Shown here piece by piece: positions 41,922 to 50,724 of a DNA stretch of 64,000 bases. Where the stretch lies: assembly GCA_964563395.1 (NCBI GenBank), contig CAZLWK010000012.1, forward strand, positions 31,696-95,695, in the 5' to 3' direction. The notes below the pieces were generated by a model, which was given only the letters and a program-made list of their open reading frames with translations, had not been told where the DNA came from and ran no database searches. Position 1 is the stretch's first letter; each line of letters opens with the position of its first letter. Source of the DNA: JBEVOS01 sp964563395. GTDB lineage: Bacteria; Pseudomonadota; Alphaproteobacteria; Caulobacterales; Aquidulcibacteraceae. A program made the position numbers and the translations under genes.

Positions 41922-44878
41922 ACACGCACCGCGCCGCCGAGGGCGGGCTGATCGATCGCGCGAAGCCGCTGCGCTTTCAATTCGACGGCCGCGCCTTCGA
42001 GGGCTTCGAGGGCGACACGCTCGCCTCGGCCTTGATGGCCAATGGCGTTTCGCTGCTTGGGCGTTCGTTCAAATATCATCGTCCGCGCGGCCTCTTCGCG
42101 GCGGGCTCGGATGAGCCGAACGCGCTCGTCACCGTGCATGACGGCGCGCGCGCCGTGCCGAACACCAAGGCCACGCTAGTCGAGGTGTTTGAGGGTTTGA
42201 ACGCGCACAGCCAAAATCGCTGGCCCTCGCTCGCTTTCGACGTCTTGTCTGTGAATTCCCTCTTCGCGCCGTTCTTTGTCGCGGGCTTCTATTACAAGAC
42301 CTTCAAATGGCCGTCCCAATTCTGGGAGCCCTTGTATGAACCCCTGATCCGGCGCGCGGCGGGCCTGGGCGCGGCGGCGCCCGCGCCCGATCCTTATCGC
42401 TATGAGAAGGCGCACGCCTATTGCGATGCGCTCGTGATCGGATCGGGCCCCGCCGGCCTTCTCGCGGCGCGCACCTTGGCGCGAGCCGGCGCGCGCGTGA
42501 TCCTGGCGGAAGAGGATTTCCGCTTCGGCGGGCGCCTCCTCAGCGATCAGAGCGAGATCGAGGACGCGCCCGGCCTCTCCTTCGCGCAACACGTGATCGA
42601 GGAACTGCAGAGCCTTCCCAACGTGCGCCTTTTGCCGCGCACCACTGTGTTCGGCGTCTATGATGGCGGCGCCTATGGCGCGATCGAGCGCGTGGCCGAT
42701 CATCTGCCGCAGCCGCCGCCCTTCGCGCCGCGCCAGCGCTATTGGAAGATCAGCGCGCGCCACTGCGTTCTCGCCGCGGGCGCGGGCGAAAAGCCAATCG
42801 TGTTCGCCGGCAACGATAGTCCAGGCGTGATGCTGTCGTCCGCGATGCGCACCTATGCGCGCCGCCACGCCGCGCTCGCGGGGCGCAACATCGTCGTGTT
42901 CACCGCCAGCGACGACGGCTGGGACACCGCGCGCGCGATGAAGGCGGCGGGCGCAGAGATCGCGGGGATCGTCGATGCCCGCGCCGAGTCGAAGAGCGAT
43001 CCAGCCGTTGGGCCGGCGTTCATCGGCGCGGTCGTGCAGGAGGCGCAGGGCGGCAGGCGCGTGCGCGGCGCGCGCATCGTCACGGCGAACGGCGCGGCGA
43101 GCGATATCGAATGCGACGCCATCGCCGTCAGCGGCGGCTTCGCGCCGAACATCGCGTTGACCACGCATCTGGGCGGCAAGCCGCGCTGGCGCGAGGACAT
43201 CGCCGCCTTCGTACCTGGCGACACGCCGCCTGGAATGATCGTCGCCGGCGCGGCCAATGGCGCGTTCGGCCTGTCGGCTTGCCTGCGCGAAGGCCTGGAG
43301 GCTGCTTCGCGCATCGCCGATGCGCTTGGGCTTTCCGCGCACGCGTCTGCCCCGCCGCGCGCGAGCGATACGCCCGCGTCCGCCGCACCGATCTGGCGCG
43401 TGACGGGCGGCAAGCGCAAAGCCTTCGTCGATTTCCAGCACGACGTGACGGACAAGGATTTGGAGCTGGCCGACCGCGAGGGCTATCGCGCGATCGAACA
43501 CGTGAAGCGCTACACCACGCTTGGCATGGCCACCGATCAGGGCCGCACATCGAGCCTCGCGGGCGCAGGCGTGCTCGCGGAAATGCGCCGCACGCCGGTT
43601 CCGGATGTCGGCGTATCAAAGTTTCGCCCGCCCTATGGTCCCGCGACCATCGGCGCGCTGGCCGGCGGCCATGGGGGCAAGCATCTGCGCCCCACGCGTC
43701 TCACGCCCAGCCACGAATGGGCGCGCGCGCACGGCGCGGTGTTCGTGGAGGCGGGCCTGTGGCTGCGCGCCTCGTATTTTCCAAGGCCCGGAGAGGCCGA
43801 TTGGCTTGAGACGACGACGCGCGAAGTGCGGGCGGTGCGCGCGGGCGTGGGCGTATGCGATGTGTCCACGCTCGGCAAGATCGACATTCAAGGGCCGGAC
43901 GCGGTCGCCCTGCTCGACCGCGTCTATGTGAACAGCTGGCGGAGCCTGCCGATCGGCAAGGTCAAATACGGCTTGATGCTGCGCGAAGATGGAATCGTGT
44001 TCGATGACGGCACGACCGCCCGGCTGGGGCCGCAGCATTATCTGACGACGACGACGACGGCCAATGCGGTCAAGGTGTTCGAGCATCTCGAACATGCGCG
44101 CCAAGTGCTGTGGCCGAACCTCGATGTCGAGATCGCCTCCGTCACCGATCAATGGGCGCAATTCGCGGTGACGGGCCCGAACGCGCGCCTTCTGTTGCAG
44201 CGCATCCTCGATCCCGCGCACGATCTTTCAAACGAAGCCTTTCCCTATCTCGCGGCGGGCGCGATTCTTTTGCGCGGCGGCGTGCAAGGGCGGCTCTTCC
44301 GCGTCTCGTTCTCGGGCGAGCTTGGGTATGAGATCGCCGTGCCCACGCGGTACGGCCATGCGTTGGCGCATGCCCTGATGGAGGCCGGCGCCGATCTCGG
44401 CGTCACGCCTTACGGGCTTGAAGCGCTCTCTGTCATGCGTATCGAAAAGGGACATCCCGCCGGCGGCGAACTCAATGGGCAGACCACCGCGCTCGATCTT
44501 GGGATGCGCAAGCTGATCGCCAAGGCGACGATATCCATCGGTCAGAGGCTGCTTGAGCGCCCCGCCTTCCACGCCCCGGATCGCTGGGCGCTCGTGGGCC
44601 TCAAACCGCTCGACACGCGCCAACGCCTGATGGCCGGAGCGCATGTGGTGGCGCGCGGCGCGCCGGCGGACGCCGCCCATGACGAAGGCTATCTCACCTC
44701 GGTGGCCTATTCGCCGCACGTGGGCGCCTGGATCGCGCTCGCGCTGGTGCGCGCGGGACGCACGCGGCATGGCGAAACCGTCGAGATCGTCGATCCCTTG
44801 CGCGGACGCGACGCGATCGCCGCGAGCATTTGCGATCCCGTCTTCATCGATCCCGAAGGAGCGCGCCTGCGTGCCTGA
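41918..44878 (+). CDS. mgdC: N-methylglutamate dehydrogenase subunit C (SoxA-like)
   Basis: A 986-aa large subunit equivalent to the alpha subunit of heterotetrameric sarcosine oxidase. The order is an N-terminal ferredoxin-like domain without cysteine ligands (EGFEGDTLASALMANGVSLLGRSFKYHRPRG, in part), an NAD-type Rossmann domain (VIGSGPAGLLAARTLARAGA near residue 173), and C-terminal glycine-cleavage T-protein domains that bind folate (from about residue 600, HGAVFVEAGLWLRASYF onward; GELGYEIAVP). The T-protein part would capture the released C1 unit as 5,10-methylene-tetrahydrofolate. It overlaps mgdB by 4 nt and mgdD by 8 nt. Length is usual for the family. Confidence 0.9.
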   Translation: MNTHRAAEGGLIDRAKPLRFQFDGRAFEGFEGDTLASALMANGVSLLGRSFKYHRPRGLFAAGSDEPNALVTVHDGARAVPNTKATLVEVFEGLNAHSQNRWPSLAFDVLSVNSLFAPFFVAGFYYKTFKWPSQFWEPLYEPLIRRAAGLGAAAPAPDPYRYEKAHAYCDALVIGSGPAGLLAARTLARAGARVILAEEDFRFGGRLLSDQSEIEDAPGLSFAQHVIEELQSLPNVRLLPRTTVFGVYDGGAYGAIERVADHLPQPPPFAPRQRYWKISARHCVLAAGAGEKPIVFAGNDSPGVMLSSAMRTYARRHAALAGRNIVVFTASDDGWDTARAMKAAGAEIAGIVDARAESKSDPAVGPAFIGAVVQEAQGGRRVRGARIVTANGAASDIECDAIAVSGGFAPNIALTTHLGGKPRWREDIAAFVPGDTPPGMIVAGAANGAFGLSACLREGLEAASRIADALGLSAHASAPPRASDTPASAAPIWRVTGGKRKAFVDFQHDVTDKDLELADREGYRAIEHVKRYTTLGMATDQGRTSSLAGAGVLAEMRRTPVPDVGVSKFRPPYGPATIGALAGGHGGKHLRPTRLTPSHEWARAHGAVFVEAGLWLRASYFPRPGEADWLETTTREVRAVRAGVGVCDVSTLGKIDIQGPDAVALLDRVYVNSWRSLPIGKVKYGLMLREDGIVFDDGTTARLGPQHYLTTTTTANAVKVFEHLEHARQVLWPNLDVEIASVTDQWAQFAVTGPNARLLLQRILDPAHDLSNEAFPYLAAGAILLRGGVQGRLFRVSFSGELGYEIAVPTRYGHALAHALMEAGADLGVTPYGLEALSVMRIEKGHPAGGELNGQTTALDLGMRKLIAKATISIGQRLLERPAFHAPDRWALVGLKPLDTRQRLMAGAHVVARGAPADAAHDEGYLTSVAYSPHVGAWIALALVRAGRTRHGETVEIVDPLRGRDAIAASICDPVFIDPEGARLRA

Positions 44879-45470
44879 CATGCTTCCTCCGCGCGCGCCC
44901 CTGCACGGCCTTGACCGCCCTCAGCGCCATGGCGCCTTGAGCGAACCGCCCGGCGTGACGTTACGCGTGCTCGATCCGGCGGCGGCGAGCGTGACCGTGT
45001 TCAAGCACAGCGCCGCGCGCGCGATCACGGCGCTCGGCGAAGAGATGGGCGTGGTCGTCCCGCTCAATCCCGCCATGGCCGCCCATGGCGAAAACCGCCT
45101 CGTTTGGAGCGGACCGCGCAGCTGGCTCGCGCTCTCGCTCGATGCGGCGCCGGGCGCCTTGAGCGCGCGTCTGGCCGCGCGACTGGGCGCGGACGCGGCG
45201 ATCGTCGAGCTCAGCGATGGACGTGTGTTCATCCGCGTGGCTGGGGCGAAGGCGGAGGCGGCGCTGCAAAAGGAGATCCCGCTCGATCTTCACCCCTCGG
45301 CGTTCGCGCCGGGCGCGGCCGCCTCAACGCGCATGGCGCATTTGCCGGTCCAGCTCTGGCGCCATGGCGATGGGTTCGAAATCTGTACGCCGACGAGCTA
45401 TGCGCGCGATCTGTGGCGCACGCTTCTGTTTTGCAGCGAAGGCTTCGGCGCGGCTGTTCTCGGCGCTTAA
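44871..45470 (+). CDS. mgdD: N-methylglutamate dehydrogenase subunit D (SoxG-like)
   Basis: A 199-aa protein matching the gamma subunit of heterotetrameric sarcosine oxidase. Recognisable segments are LHGLDRPQRHGALSEPPGVTL, RLVWSGPRSWLALS, VELSDGRVFIRVAGAKAEAALQKEIPLDLHP and the end YARDLWRTLLFCSEGFGAAVL (parts). It completes the four-subunit enzyme. The start is set at a GTG (44871) because GAAGGAG lies about 10 nt upstream; an ATG at 44880 is further from it. Its stop overlaps that of a possible small ORF on the opposite strand. Confidence 0.85.
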   Translation: MPDMLPPRAPLHGLDRPQRHGALSEPPGVTLRVLDPAAASVTVFKHSAARAITALGEEMGVVVPLNPAMAAHGENRLVWSGPRSWLALSLDAAPGALSARLAARLGADAAIVELSDGRVFIRVAGAKAEAALQKEIPLDLHPSAFAPGAAASTRMAHLPVQLWRHGDGFEICTPTSYARDLWRTLLFCSEGFGAAVLGA

Positions 45471-45586
45471 CGCGTTAGGGCGTGCGCGATGAACACAATC
45501 GCCATCCAGAACAGTAGGCTGGCCCCCACAAGCCCGGCATAAGCGGCCACCCGCAGGGGCGACAGCATGACGGGCCGGGTCACCAC
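45467..45586 (-). CDS. Possible small single-pass membrane protein
   Basis: A short minus-strand reading frame ends in LRVAAYAGLVGASLLFWMAIVFIAHALTR, a convincing membrane helix with a positive end. Starts available are GTG codons at 45586 and 45583 or an ATG at 45568, giving 33-39 aa. The frame stays open upstream to about 45718 with a protein-like composition (TEWEEAGARRRFDAAAWLRRP), but no ATG, GTG or TTG lies there. So the gene may use a rare start codon, or it may be the remnant of a longer gene. It is tail-to-tail with mgdD (stops overlap). No ribosome-binding site stands out. Confidence 0.4.
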   Translation of the reverse strand: MVTRPVMLSPLRVAAYAGLVGASLLFWMAIVFIAHALTR

Positions 45587-45853
45587 CGGCGCGCGCTCGG
45601 CCCCGCTTTTCGGCGCTTGCGGGCGACGCAGCCACGCAGCCGCATCGAACCGGCGGCGCGCCCCCGCCTCCTCCCATTCCGTTCGTCCGCCCTCGTATCC
45701 TCGCTCCGGCGCAGGTCTTGCAGCCCGCTCTCAACGCCGCCGGCTCAGAGCGGCGTCGAACCCTGTATTTACCATCGCGCGCGGCGAGCGCCCAGCCTTG
45801 AACGCGAGCGGAGAAAAATTCACGCAGTCCGAGAGCCGAAATGAACGATCAAA

Positions 45854-45997
45854 ATGGCACATTCGAAAGGTTCCGGCCGCGGCGTCGCACGCGCAGCGCC
45901 CCTGCTGGTGCTCCTGCCGCTTCTTGCACTAGAAATAGCACAAGCGTCCGGCTCAACGCCTAGGCGGGTGGGGGTTCGGGGGGAGCGCTCCAAATGA
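45854..45997 (+). CDS. Possible 47-aa signal-peptide-like ORF ahead of the secretion operon
   Basis: A short reading frame starts at ATG 45854 and encodes MAHSKGSGRGVARAAPLLV then LLPLLALEIAQASGSTPRR. This is a basic N-terminus, a hydrophobic core and a plausible cleavage site, followed by a short basic tail. Its stop overlaps the ATG of the ABC transporter (ATGA), as in coupled operon genes. There is no strong Shine-Dalgarno sequence. An alternative ATG frame at 45841 gives 40 aa with less protein-like character. The rest of 45587-45853 shows no other gene to me. I treat this as a candidate only. Confidence 0.3.
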   Translation: MAHSKGSGRGVARAAPLLVLLPLLALEIAQASGSTPRRVGVRGERSK

Positions 45998-48003
45998 TGC
46001 GATTGGCCGTACTGAACAAATTGGTCGGAAAACGCGCCGCCGCGCGCGGCGACGCCGATGGCGCGCCCACGCCCGACGCCGAGGCAAGTTCGGATACAGG
46101 CTCGAGCGCCAATCCGCTCGCCGCGCGCGTGGTTGAAGCCGCGCACTCCATCAAGCAGCGCGTGGCCAACACGCCCGCCGTGCAAAAGGCCAGCGAAGCG
46201 GTGCGCGCGCGCATGGCTGTGGTGGAGGAATTTTCACAATCGGTGAAGGCGTCGCAGACCTTGCAGGCGGCATGGTCGGGCTTGCGTTCGCACCTTTATC
46301 TCATCATCGCCTTCAGCGGCTGCATCAATCTCATCTATCTCGCGCCCTCGCTCTACATGATGCAGGTCTATGACCGCGTCTTGCCGACGGGCGGCTATCT
46401 CACGCTGATCCTGCTGAGCGTCGTTCTCGTCGTCAGCCTTGCGGTGATGGGCACGCTTGACGCGATGCGCTCGCGCCTGCTCGCGCGCGCCGGCTTGCGG
46501 GTTGAACGGCTTGCCTCGGCCGCGCTCATTCGCGAGACGCTGACGCTGCGCCGCGCCGGCGCCCCGCCCGCCGCGACAGCGGGCATGCGCGATCTCGATA
46601 CGTTGAAAACCGGGCTCGCCAGCCCGGCGATGATCGGCGTCATCGACCTGCCTTGGACGCCGCTCTTCATCATCATCTCGTTCGTGATCCATCCCGTGCT
46701 TGGCTTCTTGGCGTTGGGCGGCGCGGCGCTGATATTCGGCCTGGCGCTGATCAATGAACGCGCTTCCCGCGCGGGGCTGCAAGCCGTCTCGCAGCGCGCG
46801 CCCGGCTTTTACGCCGCGCACGAGAGCGATCTCAATTCGGCCGAGACCATCTATGCGCTGGGCGCCGAGCCCGCGCTGACGCGCCGCCGCCTCGCCGCGC
46901 GCGAAGAGCTGAACGAAGCGCAGACGCAATCGGCGTTTGACAATGCGGGCTATTCGGCGACCACCAAGGCGGTGCGCATGGGGCTGCAATCGGCGGCGCT
47001 TGGCGTCGGCTGTTATCTCGCGATCCAGCAGGAAATATCGCCGGGCGCGATCATCGCCGCCTCGATCCTGACCGCGCGCGCCTTCGCGCCGGTGGAGCAG
47101 ATCGTCGGCGGCTGGCGCCAGCTTGGCCTCGCCTTCGCCGCGTACAAGGCGCTGCACAAAGTGTTCACCAGCGCCGCGGGCGAGCAGGAGCGCACGCCGC
47201 TGCCGGCGCCGGAAGGGCGATTGCAGGCGGACAACCTCGCCGCCGCCGCGCCCGGCGGCAGGGCGCTCGGCGTGCAGGGCGTTTCGTTCAGCGTGCAGCC
47301 TGGCGAGATCATCGGCATTATCGGCCCGAGCGGCGCGGGTAAGACCACGCTCGCGCGCGTGCTGGCCAATGCGACGCCGCCGCACGCTGGAACCATCCGC
47401 ATCGACGGCGCCCGCTACGCCGATTGGGATCATCGCGCCCTGGCGCGCCATATCGGTTACATGCCGCAACGCATCGATCTGTTCGATGGGACGGTGGCGG
47501 AAAACATTTCATGCTTCGCGCGCAGCGAAGGCGAAAGCATGGAGAGCGTGGGTGAAAAGGTCGTCGCCGCCGCCAAGGCCGCCGGCGCGCACGAGCTGAT
47601 CCTCGCCTTGCCGAACGGCTATGAAACCATGCTGGGCTTTTCCGGCTCGGGCGTTTCGCCTGGCCAGGCGCAACGCATCGCGCTGGCGCGCGCGCTCTAT
47701 AACGATCCCACGATCATCGTGCTCGACGAGCCCAATGCGCACCTCGACAATGACGGCGAGAACGCGCTGATCAAGGCGCTGGAAGGCGTGCGCGCGCGCA
47801 AGGGCGTGGCCTTCATCGTCGCGCACCGCGCCGGCGTGATCGGCATGGTGGACAAGATCCTCGTGCTACGCGACGCGCGTCTGATCGAGTTCGGTCCGCG
47901 CGCGGAGGTCATGGCCAAGCTCGCCGCCGCCGCGCAACAGGGCGCGCCGCCCCAAGGCCCACGCCCCGGCCCCACCCTCACCAGCGTGAGCGCGCCCCGA
48001 TGA
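45994..48003 (+). CDS. Type I secretion ABC transporter (PrtD/RsaD type)
   Basis: A 669-aa fused permease-ATPase. After a poorly conserved N-terminal stretch of about 90 residues rich in Ala and charged residues, it has about six membrane helices (LYLIIAFSGCINLIYLAPSLYMMQVYDRVLPTGG in parts; LILLSVVLVVSLAVMGTLDA). The ATPase follows: Walker A GPSGAGKTTLARVLA near residue 447, signature GSGVSPGQAQRIALARAL, Walker B TIIVLDEPNAHLD. This is the PrtD/HasD/RsaD branch of type I secretion systems, which export RTX-type or S-layer proteins with uncleaved C-terminal signals. The adaptor gene overlaps its stop by 4 nt. GGGGGGAG precedes the tandem ATGs. Confidence 0.92.
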   Translation: MMRLAVLNKLVGKRAAARGDADGAPTPDAEASSDTGSSANPLAARVVEAAHSIKQRVANTPAVQKASEAVRARMAVVEEFSQSVKASQTLQAAWSGLRSHLYLIIAFSGCINLIYLAPSLYMMQVYDRVLPTGGYLTLILLSVVLVVSLAVMGTLDAMRSRLLARAGLRVERLASAALIRETLTLRRAGAPPAATAGMRDLDTLKTGLASPAMIGVIDLPWTPLFIIISFVIHPVLGFLALGGAALIFGLALINERASRAGLQAVSQRAPGFYAAHESDLNSAETIYALGAEPALTRRRLAAREELNEAQTQSAFDNAGYSATTKAVRMGLQSAALGVGCYLAIQQEISPGAIIAASILTARAFAPVEQIVGGWRQLGLAFAAYKALHKVFTSAAGEQERTPLPAPEGRLQADNLAAAAPGGRALGVQGVSFSVQPGEIIGIIGPSGAGKTTLARVLANATPPHAGTIRIDGARYADWDHRALARHIGYMPQRIDLFDGTVAENISCFARSEGESMESVGEKVVAAAKAAGAHELILALPNGYETMLGFSGSGVSPGQAQRIALARALYNDPTIIVLDEPNAHLDNDGENALIKALEGVRARKGVAFIVAHRAGVIGMVDKILVLRDARLIEFGPRAEVMAKLAAAAQQGAPPQGPRPGPTLTSVSAPR

Positions 48004-49340
48004 GCGACACCGCAGCGAAATCCGCCCCGCGCGAAGACGGGCCCTGGCGCGAAGGCCGCGCAGGGCTTCTCGTCATCATCCTCTTTTTCGGCGTGTTCGG
48101 CCTGTGGGCCGGATGCGCGCCGCTCGATGCGGGCGTCGTCGCCGCCGGGGAAGTGAAGGTCGCGGGCAATCGCCAGGTCGTGCAGCACCCAGCCGGCGGC
48201 GTCATCTCCCGCATTAATGTCGCCGAAGGCGATCGCGTCGCGCAGGGACAAATCCTCATCGAATTGTCGGCGGTGGAATTGATCGCGCAGGAATTGGCGC
48301 TCGCCGGCCAAGCGATCGAATTGGAAGCCTCGCGCGAGCGCTTGCTCGCGGAAATGAACGGCGCCGATACGGTGCAGCGTCCCGCCTCGTGGGCCGATCT
48401 TCCACAGGAGCACGAAGCGCTGGCGGCGGATGTTCTCGCGCGTCAGCAGGCCGAATTGGAGACGCGCACGCAAGCCATCATCGCCCAGCAATCCGTGCTG
48501 GCCCAGCGCCAACGTCAGAGCGCGGCGCGCATCGAGGGCTATACGGCGCAGATCGCCTCGCTGGAGCGCCAATCGGCGCTGGTCTCGGAGGAATTGCAGG
48601 GGCTTGAGGCGCTTTCGGAGGAAGGCTTTGCGGCGGAAACGCGCGTGCGCGCGGTGGAGCGCACGGAAGCCGAATTGATCGGCCGGCGCGCCGAGCTTGG
48701 CGGCCTGATCGAGCAGGCGCGCGAGGCGATCGGCGAGTCGCGCATGCAGAGCCTGTCCTTGCGCGAGGATCGCGCGCAGCGCGTGGCGGAAGAATTGCGC
48801 CTCACCGAAACCCAGCTGGCCGACGTGCTGCCGAAGCTGCAAGCGGCGCGCATTCAATTGGAGCGCACGCGCGTGCGTGCGCCCACGGCCGGCGTCGTCG
48901 TGGGCTTGAGCTTCTTCAATACCGGCGCGGTGGTCAGCCCCGGCGAACGCATCCTCGAACTCGTGCCCGACGAACAGGACATGATCATGGAGGTGCGCGT
49001 GCGCCCGATGGACGCCGACAACGTCTCTCCGGGCCAGCGCACGCAAGTGCGCCTCGCCGCCTTCGAAGGCCGGCAGATGCCGCAAGCCTATGGCGTGGTC
49101 GAGCGCATCAGCGCCGACCGTTTCGAGGACGAGCGCTCGGGCCAGCCTTATTTCAAGGCCGAAGTGAAGGTGGAGCAGCAAGAACTGCAACGTCTCGCGG
49201 CCGCCGTCGGGCGCGCCGAGCTTCCCCTATCGCCCGGTCTTCCGGTCGAAGTCGTCATTCCGCTCCGCAAGCGCACCGCGCTGCAATACCTGGTCGAGCC
49301 GCTGCAACAAAATGTGTGGCGCTCCTTCCGCGAGAACTGA
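48000..49340 (+). CDS. Type I secretion membrane fusion protein (PrtE/HlyD family)
   Basis: A 446-aa adaptor with one N-terminal membrane helix (GLLVIILFFGVFGLWAGCAPLD), the lipoyl half GEVKVAGNRQVVQHPAGGVISRINVAEGDRV (in parts), a long coiled-coil region (residues about 100-290) and the HlyD C-terminal beta-barrel (RTRVRAPTAGVVVGL, SPGERILELVPDEQDMIMEVRV). It bridges the ABC transporter and the TolC-like channel. It overlaps the ABC gene by 4 nt and is followed by the TolC-like gene after 4 nt, giving a complete ABC-adaptor-channel operon. Confidence 0.92.
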   Translation: MSDTAAKSAPREDGPWREGRAGLLVIILFFGVFGLWAGCAPLDAGVVAAGEVKVAGNRQVVQHPAGGVISRINVAEGDRVAQGQILIELSAVELIAQELALAGQAIELEASRERLLAEMNGADTVQRPASWADLPQEHEALAADVLARQQAELETRTQAIIAQQSVLAQRQRQSAARIEGYTAQIASLERQSALVSEELQGLEALSEEGFAAETRVRAVERTEAELIGRRAELGGLIEQAREAIGESRMQSLSLREDRAQRVAEELRLTETQLADVLPKLQAARIQLERTRVRAPTAGVVVGLSFFNTGAVVSPGERILELVPDEQDMIMEVRVRPMDADNVSPGQRTQVRLAAFEGRQMPQAYGVVERISADRFEDERSGQPYFKAEVKVEQQELQRLAAAVGRAELPLSPGLPVEVVIPLRKRTALQYLVEPLQQNVWRSFREN

Positions 49341-49344
49341 TCCC

Positions 49345-50724
49345 ATGCGCGCATTCACCTTCATGGCTTTCGCGGCGGCCGCCGTCGCGGCCGCGCCCGC
49401 CGGCGCCGAAACCCTGGCTGAAGCCACCACGGCGGCGCTCGAAACGAGCCCCGCCCTCGCCGCCGAACGCGCGCGCCTTGAGGCCGTGCGCGAGAACGAG
49501 CCCTTGGCGTGGTCGGAGGCGCTGCCGCAAATCACGCTGGACGCGACCGCCTTCGACAGCCGCTCCACCGAGCGGACATTCAGCACCGGCGTGCGCACGG
49601 AACGCAATTATTGGGTCGGCACGATCCGCACCTCCACGCTTCTGTTCGGCTCGGGCCGCATCTGGTCCTCCACGCGCCAGGCGCGCGCGGAAATCGCCTC
49701 GGCGGTGGCGCGCTATCAGGACGCCGCGCAGAATCTGATGCTCGACGTCACGCGCGCCTATAGCGACGTACGCCTCGCGCAAGCCACGCTGGCCGCGCAG
49801 GAGCAGGCTGTCGCCAATCTGTCCGAGCAGCAGCGCTTCGTGGACGCCAATGTGCGCAACGGCTTCCTAACACGCACGGATCTGGCCCAGGCCGAAGCCC
49901 GCCTCGCACAAGCGCGCGCGGATCTCGCCAACGCCAATACGCGCCTCGTCGCCGCGAACGAAGCCTATCGCCGCCTTGTGGGGCGCCCGCCGACGGACTT
50001 GACGCTGCCGAACCGGCTCACCGATCTGCCTGCCTCGCTCGACATGGCCACGGAAGAGGCCGCGCGCGAAAATCCCGCCATCGTGGCGCAGGAAGCGACC
50101 TATCGCGCGCGCGACGCGGCCGTGGGCCGCGCCGATGCGCAGGGGCGTTTGCGCGTGTTCCTGGAAACCAACAATTCCCAGCTCGACGTGATCGACGACG
50201 ACATCAATCGCCGCGAAGAGGCCGAGGACACCGCCTCGGTGCGCCTGTCCATGCCGATCTTCAGCGGCGGGGCGACCCGCGCGCGCATGCGCCAGGAGCG
50301 CTATGAGCGGCAAGCGGCGAGCTTCGACGTCGTTGAAACGCGCCGGCGCGTGCACGAGGCGGTGAATGTCGCCTGGTCCGATCTCAATGGCGCACGCGCG
50401 CGCCTTGAAGCCTCGAGCGCGCGTCTGGAAGCAGCCGAGCTCGCCAATCGCGGTGTCAGGCGCGAACAGGAATTCGGGCAACGCAGCGTGTTCGAAGTGC
50501 TCGATCAGGAACAGGAATTGCTGGCCGCGCGCGTGGCCTATGCGCAGGCGGAGCGCGATCTGGTGGTGGCGGAACGCGAGCTCGCGGCGCGCGTCGGCCG
50601 CATCGCGGTGTTGAGCCAGCAGGCCGAGGAAAACACGCCGGCCTATAAGCTGGAGCACCGCCCGTCCGTCACCCGCTTCCTGAGCCGCGGGCCAAGCGCT
50701 AATCCGCCCCCGCATGGGCAGTAA
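49345..50724 (+). CDS. TolC-family outer membrane channel
   Basis: A 459-aa TolC/PrtF-like protein with signal peptide (FMAFAAAAVAAAPAGAE). The internal repeat typical of TolC is visible: LAEATTAALETSPALAAERARLEAVREN in the first half and DMATEEAARENPAIVAQEA in the second, with long helices between. FVDANVRNGFLTRTDLAQAEARLAQARADL and RREQEFGQRSVFEVLDQEQELLAARVAYAQAERDL (parts) match the coiled-coil barrel. It forms the outer channel for the type I system. Its last 26 nt overlap the convergent methyltransferase gene. The ATG at 49345 is preferred to an upstream extension inside the adaptor gene. Confidence 0.92.
   Translation: MRAFTFMAFAAAAVAAAPAGAETLAEATTAALETSPALAAERARLEAVRENEPLAWSEALPQITLDATAFDSRSTERTFSTGVRTERNYWVGTIRTSTLLFGSGRIWSSTRQARAEIASAVARYQDAAQNLMLDVTRAYSDVRLAQATLAAQEQAVANLSEQQRFVDANVRNGFLTRTDLAQAEARLAQARADLANANTRLVAANEAYRRLVGRPPTDLTLPNRLTDLPASLDMATEEAARENPAIVAQEATYRARDAAVGRADAQGRLRVFLETNNSQLDVIDDDINRREEAEDTASVRLSMPIFSGGATRARMRQERYERQAASFDVVETRRRVHEAVNVAWSDLNGARARLEASSARLEAAELANRGVRREQEFGQRSVFEVLDQEQELLAARVAYAQAERDLVVAERELAARVGRIAVLSQQAEENTPAYKLEHRPSVTRFLSRGPSANPPPHGQ

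Noticed and set aside
40418..45470. Straight annotation of these genes as sarcosine oxidase soxBDAG
   Set aside because: The tight linkage with mgsABC and gmaS argues for N-methylglutamate dehydrogenase; no glycine, serine or folate C1 genes of sarcosine catabolism are present.
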